In this document: positions 42,667-52,500 of the stretch, in pieces
How the letters are laid out: each line of letters begins with the position of its first letter
Position numbering within the stretch: position 1 is the first letter of the stretch
Assembly: GCA_030424665.1 (NCBI GenBank)
Contig: JAUHWN010000008.1
Span: 1 to 55,266, forward strand
Direction: 5' to 3'
DNA from: Bdellovibrionia bacterium
GTDB lineage: Bacteria; Bdellovibrionota; Bdellovibrionia; Bdellovibrionales; JAGQZY01
Length of the DNA stretch: 55,266 nucleotides
Translations under genes and position numbers: made by a program
Notes under the pieces: model-generated
What the model was told of the DNA's origin: nothing
Seen by the model: only the letters and a program-made list of their open reading frames with translations
Databases searched by the model: none

Positions 42667-43068
42667 TTAGAAACAAGCGCGGGTGCAACGATTGCGTCTT
42701 AATTGATAGTCAGATTCTCTCACTCGATCATAGTGATGATTGAGACGGTCCATAATGTAACGACCTTTAGAAGTATTTTCGTTATTCAATTTCTCGTAGG
42801 ACCTTGCGAGGCTTATCATCGAAGCCGCAGAGTTAACGAGCTTTGCTTTATTCAAAACGCAGGTCCAACTCTTTCGAACCAATCGAATTCTATCTGGATT
42901 GGCATTATTGCAGAAACTTACAGTTGGCACTTTATCGATCGCTTCGATGACTGAATCTGCAAATTGTCCTGCCTGACTGAATACTGGTACAAGCAAGAGT
43001 ACTGCTACGAAAGTTAAAGTATTAATTATTGATTTAAGACCTACATTTTTATTACCAAGTGATTTCAT
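42667..43068 (-). CDS. Small exported helical protein of unknown function
   Basis: 133 residues with a signal peptide (IINTLTFVAVLLLVPVFSQAG, cleavage after SQA, about residue 33). Helical, basic, with Cys in SFCNN, WTCVL, RCTRACF. Start ATG with GGGAG upstream. Convergent with regulator C. No family recognised. Confidence 0.6.
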   Translation of the reverse strand: MKSLGNKNVGLKSIINTLTFVAVLLLVPVFSQAGQFADSVIEAIDKVPTVSFCNNANPDRIRLVRKSWTCVLNKAKLVNSAASMISLARSYEKLNNENTSKGRYIMDRLNHHYDRVRESDYQLRRNRCTRACF

Positions 43069-43226
43069 AATTTCTCCCTTCGAATCCCTGTGAAACTAGA
43101 TTGCCAAAATCCAAAGAAAGTTTTAAATGACATAATTTGCGAGATTATTTACCCGTAATTTCATATAGATACAGATGCACGACATTAATGAAGAGTCGGC
43201 GCGCAAGGCCTAGCTTACTAACTGAC

Positions 43227-44482
43227 CTACTGCTCCTGGACAACTCTTCGAGGGTTTATTGCTGGAGTTGGAACCACTGCCGGCAGGCGTGGAGACCCTT
43301 CAATTAAGGCACGGCAACGAGCGGGCATCCGAAGCTCACCGCTGCTATGGGTTCGAGCCATGGCCCGTTGCCAGCGAGGGCTTGGTGGTTCAGTGGCTGG
43401 TTCTGGAGTCGAGGCCTGTTCGCGGGCTCGTCGATCAAGAATATCTTTTAAATTACTCGGTTGAGTTTTATCGGTACTGAGCCACCAATTCATTCTTGAA
43501 CCAGCACATCCAACCCCTGAAGGATCGTCTTCGTCAATGGTTGGTGGGCTTTGGCTCTGACATTCAGTACTTCCGCTGGGGCAATTTAACCTAACGTGAA
43601 AGTGACTGGAATGGCCATAGTAGGCTTGAACTTTTGCAAGCCATCTCGGATACCCGGTATCGGTATATTCACCAGGTCTCCGTGCGCGATCACTGGCTAG
43701 ATAAGAATCTTTGGCTGAACTCTCCCCGTCTTCACTAGCAGCTGTCTCTGGGCCATTAACTCTAAAGTATTCGCAGAGCATACGCTTAATGGGTGGTGAT
43801 ATAAACATTCTTTGCACTCTTGAATCCATAGCAGCCTGACGAATGATCCAAGACATTTGCTCTTGCCAGCGATCCTGGTGAAACTCGGCAATTAACTCTT
43901 CACCATCTTCAGGAACCGCATAGGTCGCCATATCGGTAAAGGGCATTCGTCTTCGTTCGTCATCAGTCAGGGTTCTCCCCGTGGGTTGACAATTCAATCG
44001 AATATCACCATCAAGACCACTTTGGTGGCTGGCGTGTCCCCAGGTCATGGGTCCCCCCATGGGCTGAGACATGTCGCCAATTAAAATTGAAGAACAGGTC
44101 GGAGTAAAAGGGAGTGTACCGCTCCCTAAAAAGTTTTGCGGTGAAGAAGCAAAGCGCCCAAGATCTTGCATAAACTGATTCATCTCTGGGTGAGCCCAAT
44201 TGCGATTGCGCTGGGGACAGACCACTTCAAAACCCTGTCCACTGAGAGGCAATTGCTGACCCCCTTGAAAACAGCCATAACTATAGTAGCCAATAACCTC
44301 CGGAGACTGAGTTGTCCCCGATGGAACTTCCCAGGGATTTGGATTTTGCGTTTCGTAGGTGGGCAGAGTCCGACCACATGGAGCAAGGGGATCACTGTGA
44401 TCGTGTTCTCCTCCAGCGAAAACCAGGGTGTGAAAACCGAGAACTCCGAAGCTGATAATAAGGCAAAATTAAGTCTGCGCAT
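43227..44482 (-). CDS. mepA: MepA-type murein endopeptidase with an apparent frameshift in the signal peptide
   Basis: Encodes a penicillin-insensitive murein endopeptidase (peptidase M74) that cuts D-alanyl-diaminopimelate cross-links in peptidoglycan. Motifs: YGCFQGGQQLPLSG start block, NWAHPE, WGHASHQSGLDGD and HFHVRLNCP, all zinc-site regions of MepA. The mature frame is open from 44468 down to the stop, but a TAA at 44469-44471 blocks it. An ATG at 44482 starts MRRLNFA in the next frame; one extra base near 44455-44468 would join it to the hydrophobic stretch SFGVLGFHTLVFAGG to give a normal signal peptide. The C-terminal 50 residues are Pro/Arg-rich and unusual. Confidence 0.82.
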
Positions 44483-44581
44483 AGCCTAATTATCGAGCAA
44501 TTCTCGATTAATTTCAAATTTTCCCTATTAAAAACCTAGGCAATTCGAATGGAACCAAAAATATTGATTAACTCTTAAAAC

Positions 44582-44611
44582 AACCGACAGTTCCACTAGC
44601 AACTGTCGGTT
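44582..44611 (-). terminator. Hairpin terminator after the beta-helix operon
   Basis: AACCGACAGTT / AACTGTCGGTT perfect 11-bp stem, 8-nt loop, followed on the minus strand by GTTTTAAG. Lies 10 bp past the stop of the gene ending at 44621. Confidence 0.75.
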
Positions 44612-44620
44612 ATATTGACA

Positions 44621-45883
44621 TCAATCGAAGAACTGTTGATTACTTCCATTAAGTCCTACCTTTCTTCCGACCTGATTGAAGGTATTGTTAAAAATTATCG
44701 AAAAGTCTGTTCTACTAGATGTATAAATTCCAGTATTTGCATCGAATATTGTGTTTTTAAAAATGTAGGTCAATTGAGAATGACCTCCATCAACTTCGTC
44801 GATTATAATTCCAAAACGATTCTGACCGCTTCCTTTGAGATTATTCATTGTCACAGAAACCTTCCTACTGTCTCTCACAAAAATATCAACACCAGAATGT
44901 TGGTTATTGCTTTGATAGGTAATGTTGTTTTTAGCTATTGTAAACCAGGATTTGCCTTGAATTATAACTCCATGTCTACGGTAATTAATTGTATTCCCAG
45001 TGATTTTACCGTCAGTGTTCGACGGACCGGGAACATCTGCTATATTACGTGCAACATACATTCGAACGCCAGTGTTCACACCATGAAAGTGACTATTAGA
45101 AACTACATCCCCTTCTGCTACAAAATTCATATTAATTCCATAGTCAGCATTTAGACATTCACTGTGGTTCACATCAACACCATAGGAGTAGAAAAAATAT
45201 AAGCAGGAAGAATTTGATCGATTGAGTCCCGCCGAGCTATTACGAACTTTAACATTGCTTATAACTGGTCGGTTAAGGTAGCGTGCGTGAATTCCCTCAC
45301 GAAAGTAGGCTCCCTGAGCAGTTCCATCTATTAAAACATTTTGCATATTTAAATTAATACTTAATTGGTGGCTCCGAGGTGTATCCTGAACATATTCTTC
45401 TTGGATGCGCAAGGCAGATCCCTCATTAGCGACTATCGTTTTAAGAGCCAAATCTCTCACTTCAATTGTTTGAGTGATTAATGGCTGAGCTTTTCTCGGG
45501 TATATCGTTAACAGGGTTCCATTGGATCTCGTTTGAAGAATCGACTTACCTGCTCCTCGTCCTACTAAAATGATTCCTCCGCCATTCCAAGCTCCTGGAT
45601 ACTGAATGCTGTTTGACCTGAGATTTATAGTTAACGAACGATTCACTTGAAGAACACCCTCTGGGAAGACAATCTTTACCGACGATCTTCTATCGCTATC
45701 AGCTACATAGAGTTTAGCCGCACAATAAAAGGCCTCTTGAATACTCTGGCCGTCATCGATACCGTCATTAACCTTTGCACCAAACTTGACGAGATCAATT
45801 GTTCGGTTTTTTATTCCGTCACAATTCCCATGGGCTAAGTGGGCCATAAGTAAAATTAGAGAAATAATAATTAAGTTTTTCAT
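44621..45883 (-). CDS. Exported right-handed beta-helix protein (pectate lyase superfamily, PF12708-like)
   Basis: 420 residues; signal peptide to about AHG, residue 19. Start of the mature domain has LVKFGAKVNDGIDDGQSIQEAF, the PF12708 opening (fGA..DG..DD...iq.A). Then repeated short beta-rungs rich in N and G (GITFGN-type turns such as NFVAEGDVVSNSH, GITNNTINYRR) typical of parallel beta-helices. May bind or cleave polysaccharide; no catalytic set identified. Starts 20 bp after the next gene upstream, so one operon with it; both have the same PF12708-like opening. Confidence 0.78.
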   Translation of the reverse strand: MKNLIIISLILLMAHLAHGNCDGIKNRTIDLVKFGAKVNDGIDDGQSIQEAFYCAAKLYVADSDRRSSVKIVFPEGVLQVNRSLTINLRSNSIQYPGAWNGGGIILVGRGAGKSILQTRSNGTLLTIYPRKAQPLITQTIEVRDLALKTIVANEGSALRIQEEYVQDTPRSHQLSINLNMQNVLIDGTAQGAYFREGIHARYLNRPVISNVKVRNSSAGLNRSNSSCLYFFYSYGVDVNHSECLNADYGINMNFVAEGDVVSNSHFHGVNTGVRMYVARNIADVPGPSNTDGKITGNTINYRRHGVIIQGKSWFTIAKNNITYQSNNQHSGVDIFVRDSRKVSVTMNNLKGSGQNRFGIIIDEVDGGHSQLTYIFKNTIFDANTGIYTSSRTDFSIIFNNTFNQVGRKVGLNGSNQQFFD

Positions 45884-45903
45884 AATAATCCTTTACCCTT
45901 TGA

Positions 45904-48498
45904 CTAGAAATTTGGCTTTATAAATGGCTCATTGATATATGTATTGCTACCTTCATCGAAAATAGGCAGACCATTATAAAGATGACCCCCTCTAATTTCT
46001 TTCATATATATATTGCTATTAATAACTGTATTTGAAGCTTCTTGTTGCACCCAAACAGCATGGCCTTGCTCATCAAAAACATTAGCTTCAATATGGGCGC
46101 GACGGGTTCCTGGTCCTACAACAATAGTTACCCTTTGGTCATTAGCAGGAAGTCTTATCTTCTCGGCGGCAGTAATCTTGGGATTATCACACTCCATTAC
46201 TATTTTTGGATATGTGAAAGAATTGTTGTAAACATAGAGCTGATGCAAATTTGCTACTAAAATGTTTCCATTATATCTTTGGGCGGTATTTAGAGAAACA
46301 CCACATTTATCAACTTTGTAGTCCTCATTGAGATAGTGGTTGTCACGAATGAGAGCTATTCTTGCTCCTTGAATTTCTACATTCCTAAGAACAGAATTGG
46401 AGTGAGTATTTTCAACAATAACATCACCTCCACCTGCCATGACTTTTATTGCACGTAAAACTTTAACGCCAAAAGAGTGATTATCTCGAATAACTACATT
46501 TCTTTCGGAGCTTTCAATGTCGAGACCTCCCTTTGCGAAATGACAGCTCGAAGAGGTCAATGTTAGCCCTTTGGTTCTTCGCATATGAAGACAAGCTTCT
46601 CCGACAAAAGTGTCAAATCGATGGATCCCGACAAAAAATGTCCCATAGAGATGAAGGTTTCTTGCATAAGTATCTCGATACCCTTCCACCTTTACGCCAT
46701 ACCTGAAATGTTGATAAGGGGATACCCCTGGCCCCTCAACACTACTGACCCTAATATCTTCGAGCGATAATCTGGTGTGATTGTTACTTTTCTCATGGAG
46801 CATAAGACCGCTGTGAGAATCGACTGCCTCGGTAATAAACCCAAGTCCAGAGGCCCGTACAGCACTGAGGTTTCTCTGGGAAATTTTAATCAATGGTTGA
46901 GAAAGACGTCTGCGCCCTACAAAAACAGTAGCTCTTCTTGAGGCCCCCATGAGGTGAAAAGATGTTTGTTCGGAGGGACTAGGGTGATCAAAGTTAAACT
47001 CAACTGGATTATCTAGAACAAAAGTCCCTGGAGGAAAACTTAGAGTTACGTTGTTGTGATCAGAAAACTTTCTCTCCGCACAATCGAGAGCATATTGAAT
47101 GGCAGCAGAATCATCCTTGTCATCGCCACCAACGGCACCAAAACTTCCTACGGGGATGAAGGCCGATCCGATATTGTTACAAAAGGCTAACGAGTTTTTA
47201 GGTAAATCGTCGACTTTATGACAATTCAAATAGCTATTTGCATAGACAATACAGAGCTCGTCTTGGACATTCGCCGTTGAATCGAATAGACCAGGATACC
47301 AGTTGTCGACTCCCCCTTCACCGGCAAAGAAGATCTGGTCAAGGGTCGTAAATTCTCCGGGTTCACCGCCCCCACGAAGACAGCGAAGGTAAACGCCATT
47401 AGAATTCTCACCAGTCAGACAGATATCTTCTCGACCGTCGCCGTTCACATCAGCTATGTGAAAGCTCCAATTTTGATAATTGCCATACTCATGAACTTTG
47501 ATTCGATAGGTATTTCCAAATCGTCCCACCGGGATGTATTCAATACAACGACTGATGATGGATTCAGATGTTCTTCTAAAGACACAAAGATCTTCGTCTT
47601 TATCACCATCGATATTGACTACTACGGGCTCCCAGTTGCGGTAATCACCACTAGGATCTAAAACTTGATGAGCAAAGCGTTGAATCACATATTTTCTATC
47701 TGAAACATCGGCAAGGACTCGCGTGCATTTAGCATGCAGTCCATTTGTCGATCGGGATGAGGAACAGATTACATCTTTTCTCCGGTCTCCATCGCTATCA
47801 ATAGAAAATGGCTTTGACCAAGCCAGATAGTTTCCATCGTCAACCTTTAACTCAGCAGATGTAAACCACTCATCACCGCCAAAAGCTGTTGTGCAACGAA
47901 CCAGCCATGCCGTACTTGTTCTCTTAGTAACACAGAAATCATCTCTAGAGTCATTATTGAGATTCATAACATGAATACTAACGCTTCCAGAATAGTCAGC
48001 GTCCGCCATAGTTTTATAGGGATAGGTCGAAAATCCACCGTTTCCGAGAGACTGGGCACAGCGAAGTCTCCATCGAGACTGACTCAGTTCATGGACACAG
48101 AGGTCCTCTTTTCCATCTCCATTGACATCGGCAGCCAGTGGAATCCAGTTAGAATAGTTACCAAAATCATTCGTATCTTCAACGTAATCTGAAAATGAAG
48201 TACTTGCTCCAGCACCAGTGGAGCGACGACAACGACTTTTCCAGTGATTAGCGTTGACCTCGACAATACACAGATCTTTTTTACCATCACCACTGAAATC
48301 CAAACTGAGGCTTTTGCAATTTCCACTTCTACAAAAACTATCAATCGCAGCCGTCTCAAACGCCTCTTCGCTTGGAATATCCAAACCTCGACTGCTATAA
48401 TTATGTTTTGCTTCTTCTTGCGAAGGATTGAATTCTCCACAACCTAATAGAGTAACTATGAGGCATAAAGCCACAGACAAAGAAAAAAACCTAATCAC
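45904..48498 (-). CDS. Lipoprotein with integrin-like FG-GAP propeller fused to a beta-helix domain
   Basis: 864 residues. Lipobox LLGC (Cys20). Residues about 65-430 hold seven repeats of about 56 residues with Ca-binding loops DFSGDG (67), DVNGDG (124), NLNNDS (179), DSDGDR (234), NIDGDK (295), DVNGDG (350) and DSTANV (406); each also has a Cys pair. Seven repeats fit a seven-bladed propeller as in integrins. Residues about 448-864 open with SFGAVGGDDKDDSAAIQYAL, a PF12708-like beta-helix start, and continue as beta-helix. Surface protein; ligand unknown. Same operon as 44621-45883. Confidence 0.82.
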   Translation of the reverse strand: MIRFFSLSVALCLIVTLLGCGEFNPSQEEAKHNYSSRGLDIPSEEAFETAAIDSFCRSGNCKSLSLDFSGDGKKDLCIVEVNANHWKSRCRRSTGAGASTSFSDYVEDTNDFGNYSNWIPLAADVNGDGKEDLCVHELSQSRWRLRCAQSLGNGGFSTYPYKTMADADYSGSVSIHVMNLNNDSRDDFCVTKRTSTAWLVRCTTAFGGDEWFTSAELKVDDGNYLAWSKPFSIDSDGDRRKDVICSSSRSTNGLHAKCTRVLADVSDRKYVIQRFAHQVLDPSGDYRNWEPVVVNIDGDKDEDLCVFRRTSESIISRCIEYIPVGRFGNTYRIKVHEYGNYQNWSFHIADVNGDGREDICLTGENSNGVYLRCLRGGGEPGEFTTLDQIFFAGEGGVDNWYPGLFDSTANVQDELCIVYANSYLNCHKVDDLPKNSLAFCNNIGSAFIPVGSFGAVGGDDKDDSAAIQYALDCAERKFSDHNNVTLSFPPGTFVLDNPVEFNFDHPSPSEQTSFHLMGASRRATVFVGRRRLSQPLIKISQRNLSAVRASGLGFITEAVDSHSGLMLHEKSNNHTRLSLEDIRVSSVEGPGVSPYQHFRYGVKVEGYRDTYARNLHLYGTFFVGIHRFDTFVGEACLHMRRTKGLTLTSSSCHFAKGGLDIESSERNVVIRDNHSFGVKVLRAIKVMAGGGDVIVENTHSNSVLRNVEIQGARIALIRDNHYLNEDYKVDKCGVSLNTAQRYNGNILVANLHQLYVYNNSFTYPKIVMECDNPKITAAEKIRLPANDQRVTIVVGPGTRRAHIEANVFDEQGHAVWVQQEASNTVINSNIYMKEIRGGHLYNGLPIFDEGSNTYINEPFIKPNF

Positions 48499-48592
48499 TT
48501 AAACCGCCCCCGGTTAAACATTAATCCAAAATCACATAGGTTTTAGTCCACTCTTTTTCTCTCGCCTTTTAAATTGAGTTTTTCATTTTTTA

Positions 48593-49129
48593 CTAATGAT
48601 TGGCCTCTCCCATATCGAGCATCTCGAGCTCTTCTTGGCTCCACTCAACATGCTTATCGCCATTGAGTTCGTAATTATAATTTTCAGCTTCTTTGAGGTC
48701 GGCGTAGTACATATCATCAACCAGATCTTGTGGTTCGACCGATGGCTCTTCATTCTCGTTAAGGGCTTCTTTAAGCCCCTCTCCCGTCAATTCAAGCTCC
48801 ACGTAGGCAAGATCTCTTTCCGTCACCGAATCATCAAAAGCAATTTCTGAGGCGAGATCTTTGACTTCGTATACCTCATTATCATCGCTCTCAGCCCAAT
48901 CAGCTCCCTCTACATGCTCAATAAACTCATGCTCCGGAACCTGAATATTCAAATCGTCTCTGTTAATTTTGACCTGCCCTGATACTACGTCACTACTTTC
49001 ATCAACCTCAACATGGTCGTCAACCTGAGAAGACCTGACATCATACATAGATTCTGAGGATGGGGTGCTTAAATAAGCACCCACAACCAAAGCGAATATA
49101 GTAAATACAAAGGCAATTAAATGTTTCAT
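48593..49129 (-). CDS. Highly acidic exported or membrane-anchored protein
   Basis: 178 residues with one N-terminal hydrophobic segment (FVFTIFALVVGAYLS), then almost wholly acidic (many D/E). No cysteine, no fold recognised; probably disordered or helical. The start codon lies one base after the stop of the upstream gene (TAGAATG), with GGAG upstream: translational coupling with the exported protein encoded at 49131-50762. Confidence 0.65.
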   Translation of the reverse strand: MKHLIAFVFTIFALVVGAYLSTPSSESMYDVRSSQVDDHVEVDESSDVVSGQVKINRDDLNIQVPEHEFIEHVEGADWAESDDNEVYEVKDLASEIAFDDSVTERDLAYVELELTGEGLKEALNENEEPSVEPQDLVDDMYYADLKEAENYNYELNGDKHVEWSQEELEMLDMGEANH

Positions 49130-49130
49130 T

Positions 49131-50762
49131 CTAAATTCTCCAGCCCTTGGCTTTTAAGTAAGCCCTTGTCTTACTATTGAGTCTTCTGACAACTACCGGG
49201 TTCAACTTTTTGGGTGTTGGCAGATTATTAAGAATATTCGGAATCTTGTTAATAAGCTGAGTGAAACCACTTAATACCGTATTTTTGCAACTATCTGATA
49301 TAGAACTAATACTGACATTCTTTGATACCTTAGATTGAAAACACTTAATTGTATTGAGCAGGCTATCATCAATTCGCAGAGTTACCCTAGACCGAATTCC
49401 ACAACGCGAGCGCCACCATTCATTTCTATTTAAGTGAACGTGCTTTTGCGGGTTATAAATAAGGTGAGAATAACTGTAACATGCGCGATTGGCATAGACC
49501 GGGTCTCGATAAAAGGGCTGAAAGCTGGCCTTTTTCAACATTCGAGTACAAAGTAGATTGATCGATGCGGAATTTAATCCTGTTGCTGTCTTCCTTAAAG
49601 AATCGTAGCAATAACGACGAGCGGCTTGCAGAGAAATTTCAACAGCACCTCTGTTCTCAGCATTCGAAGTTTCTCGTAAGGCTAAAGCCACAATATCGCG
49701 AGTCACCATCACCTGTGGCTGTTTAGCTAGAACGTTCATAATATTCTTAAAAAGAACGCCGCTCTGTATATTAGCGTTTGTCACCTTAACCTGTGCTCTC
49801 AAACTTGCCTGTATTTTCTTATTGAGTTGATTTTTAACATCATTAACGAGACGGTTTTTAAATTTTCCTGCTATCCAAAAAATAATTTTCGTCAAAAGAT
49901 TCCCACCTTTAACTTGAAGTTTGGTGATCTTAAACCCTTTGAGAGAGAAGCGACTAATTTTTGGTGGCTCAATAATATATGAAGGCTTAATTGAATCCAT
50001 AATTTTATTAATATCTAGAGTATTCGAGGCTTCGATCTTTTTAGCCTCGAGCTTTGCCGCCCCACAGAGGCTGGCTGAATCATATTTTGCATACCCAGCA
50101 CTGGCCTCAATCTTAAACCTCGCCTTGAGAGTAAAGAAAATAGCAACTCTCTTTTTTATGGTCCCCTCTAATGAAGAAGTTTTGAGTTTGGCCTCCAATC
50201 CAGGCAACTCCGAACAAACCTTTGTATATAGAGTTTTTCCGTAGGGCATGTGGCGTATACTCAAGTTTTGATGAATGGGTTTTCTCTCATTCATCCACGC
50301 CTTTTTTCTATGATCTAAACTCGAAAGTACGTAATTCTTATGAATAGGATCCACATCAACTGAGAAGACAAAGTCTCGGTTTAGATAGACGGTAGCACCA
50401 TGGTACTTAACTGAAGAAGCATTGTTTCCGAAGAATTGGCCAATTCGCTTGATTCTGCCGTCCATTAGGCGAAAGCCATTACCATGGCGAAGGGCCGCAA
50501 AATTGGCACTGCAAGGGTAAGTCTTTCCCATAAAACTATAGCTACCAAATTTCTTTTGCCAAGCTGTTTTGCAGCGCTTGTGAATCTGAGTGTTGAGTTG
50601 CGCACTTCTAAACTGCATCAGCTTGTCGATTTGATGGCGTGATTTATCACTCAGAGTCCCAAAGGACGTATTGTGATGAAAATGGTAATCCCTTGCTTGC
50701 ACTGTAACGGTAATGAAAACTCCGACAACAAGACATAGAAATACATTGAGATGACGAATCAT
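49131..50762 (-). CDS. Large basic exported protein of unknown function
   Basis: 543 residues with a signal peptide (LNVFLCLVVGVFITVTVQARD, cleavage after VQA). Basic, with Cys in KRCKTAW, PCSANF, KVCSEL, LCGAA, RYCYDS, LCTRM, RACYSY, RCGIRS, KCFQS, DSCKN. Contains a long helical section (LNKKIQASLRAQVKVTNAN). Its acidic neighbour 48593-49129 could pair with it by charge. No family recognised. First gene of the two-gene unit; start ATG with AGGGAGG upstream. Confidence 0.68.
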   Translation of the reverse strand: MIRHLNVFLCLVVGVFITVTVQARDYHFHHNTSFGTLSDKSRHQIDKLMQFRSAQLNTQIHKRCKTAWQKKFGSYSFMGKTYPCSANFAALRHGNGFRLMDGRIKRIGQFFGNNASSVKYHGATVYLNRDFVFSVDVDPIHKNYVLSSLDHRKKAWMNERKPIHQNLSIRHMPYGKTLYTKVCSELPGLEAKLKTSSLEGTIKKRVAIFFTLKARFKIEASAGYAKYDSASLCGAAKLEAKKIEASNTLDINKIMDSIKPSYIIEPPKISRFSLKGFKITKLQVKGGNLLTKIIFWIAGKFKNRLVNDVKNQLNKKIQASLRAQVKVTNANIQSGVLFKNIMNVLAKQPQVMVTRDIVALALRETSNAENRGAVEISLQAARRYCYDSLRKTATGLNSASINLLCTRMLKKASFQPFYRDPVYANRACYSYSHLIYNPQKHVHLNRNEWWRSRCGIRSRVTLRIDDSLLNTIKCFQSKVSKNVSISSISDSCKNTVLSGFTQLINKIPNILNNLPTPKKLNPVVVRRLNSKTRAYLKAKGWRI

Positions 50763-51077
50763 TCTTCCTCCCTAAACTATTCATTAATTTTCAATGTTTT
50801 CCAAACCCAGAAATAGAATGAGAAGGTTTTTATACTAAAGAAAAGATTCTACACATTTGAAATTAGAAACGTATCCCTTGAAAGACCTTCTATACCCCTT
50901 ACTACTGTGTTCATTTTGAAACATGTTGCGCTCAAATCAAAGGAATTACCCGAGAGTGTATTAAATGGAGACACAATCAGTTTACGGTCAATTTTGTGAG
51001 AAAGTGAGGGCCAAGCGACTTTGATAAAGTCGCAGGTTCAAAATTGGAAACTTTGAACTCGGTAAGAGAATTATCCC
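50763..51077. other. Gene-free stretch before the exported basic protein
   Basis: No credible gene. Probably contains the promoter of the 49131-50762 gene. I see no repeats, tRNAs or strong hairpins here. Confidence 0.45.
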
Positions 51078-52373
51078 TCAAAACCCACAGTAATCATCAA
51101 AGTTCGCCTTTCCATTCAGAGTAATTTTTCGCAGATCAAATATAAGATCCCCGTCTCCAGGAATTTGTGGTGAAGAGTGATAGTAAAGCTTTGCCAATTT
51201 TCCATCTTTTGAAATAACAGGCTCGGCATCAACGCGAGCTCTTTTTTCTGGGTGAGCTGGATTGTTTGGATAATCTCTCATACTCACACGACAGGTTTTT
51301 TCGCTTTTTGACTTGTAAATCCAAATCTCACCAGGAAAGGAGTTTGCCACAGGAGAAACGATCCCGAGCCCCATGTCAATGACCTGGTAAACGACGTAGA
51401 GTTCGTTTTTCCACATAAAGGGCTCCATTGATTGGGCACCACCAGGTTGTTTTAGGTCCGTCTGACCAAATCTAAGATCCATCGTCTTTTTAAGAACGAA
51501 TTTTTTGGACTTCGAGTTGTATTTATATTCGCCACCCTTTTCGGTGAGATCAAGACCAGCAAAAAGCTTTATTACCGAGCCATCCATATACGGAAATGCA
51601 TCTATTTTGTGATGATCATCATTTGTTACATACTGGTTGCTTGCGACCTTGCCACTTTTCATTTCAAGCATTTTTACCTGAGAAGGACAAACAGAGGATT
51701 TTGGTAAATTACAACCGGGCTCATAAGCTCCATAGTAGAGCTTATGACTGCCTTTAAGCCAGCGTGCGAAGTTTACAATAGGCCCCGGAGTTCGCCCATT
51801 GATATAGGGTTCTTTGTAGACAACATTGTGTACTGGGTTTTTAATCGATATATCGACAAGAACCTGCTTAAAGACTTTATTTCTGGTATCTCTGATTTGG
51901 TAAGTAACAAAACGCTTTCCCGAGGCCTTATTGAGACTCGGGTAAGGGAACACTCGCTTTAATTTTTCAACTGGTTTTTCATTATCGGCAAGAATTTGAA
52001 TAACGGGTTTATCTTTCCCCTTGGGGCGAATAAAAACAAGATTACCCTTGGTATCGAGCATGACTGCGTAAGCACCAAATTTATCTTGTCCCCATTGAGG
52101 CATTCCAAATTGCGGAACTGCACCGATCTCTTGTCCTTTACCACTAGCTGGAACAAGGTCACCTTTGTCATTAACTTGCGAAAGGTAGGTCTTATATTTC
52201 GTCGCATTCTGAGACGAATTCGCCTCCATCATTATTGCATACTTATTATCAGGAGAGAACTCAATGTTGACGTAGGTTTCCGTGCGATCCCCTGCTAATT
52301 TATCTTGAACTTGAGCCATTGCTCCGCAAGCCGAAATGACTAAACCCATTAAAATTACTAGAAATTTCCCCAT
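51078..52373 (-). CDS. Exported WD40/TolB-like beta-propeller protein
   Basis: 431 residues, signal sequence VILMGLVISACGAMAQ. Cys16 sits in ISAC, a plausible lipobox, though SPase I cleavage after AMA is also possible. Propeller-like strands: VNIEFSPDNKYAIMMEAN, AEPVISKDGKLAKLYYHSS, and others. Resembles the TolB-type propellers in overall style. No catalytic motif. Function probably ligand binding or scaffolding in the envelope. Confidence 0.68.
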   Translation of the reverse strand: MGKFLVILMGLVISACGAMAQVQDKLAGDRTETYVNIEFSPDNKYAIMMEANSSQNATKYKTYLSQVNDKGDLVPASGKGQEIGAVPQFGMPQWGQDKFGAYAVMLDTKGNLVFIRPKGKDKPVIQILADNEKPVEKLKRVFPYPSLNKASGKRFVTYQIRDTRNKVFKQVLVDISIKNPVHNVVYKEPYINGRTPGPIVNFARWLKGSHKLYYGAYEPGCNLPKSSVCPSQVKMLEMKSGKVASNQYVTNDDHHKIDAFPYMDGSVIKLFAGLDLTEKGGEYKYNSKSKKFVLKKTMDLRFGQTDLKQPGGAQSMEPFMWKNELYVVYQVIDMGLGIVSPVANSFPGEIWIYKSKSEKTCRVSMRDYPNNPAHPEKRARVDAEPVISKDGKLAKLYYHSSPQIPGDGDLIFDLRKITLNGKANFDDYCGF

Positions 52374-52500
52374 ACTGTCCTCCTACCTTCCTTACCTGCT
52401 ACAAAAGAAACAGCTGAGAACAAGAAAAGTTTCGAAAAAAACCATAATCAACTAGACTTAGCGCCATTTTGCACACCTGTGTTAGGACCGATAATTAAGT

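Noticed and set aside
44180..44482. 100-residue ORF starting with MRRLNFA
   Set aside because: Only its first codons are meaningful: they are the displaced start of the MepA signal peptide; the rest is an out-of-frame reading of MepA.
44615..45154. 179-residue plus-strand ORF
   Set aside because: Lies wholly inside the beta-helix gene on the other strand; its repeats mirror that gene.
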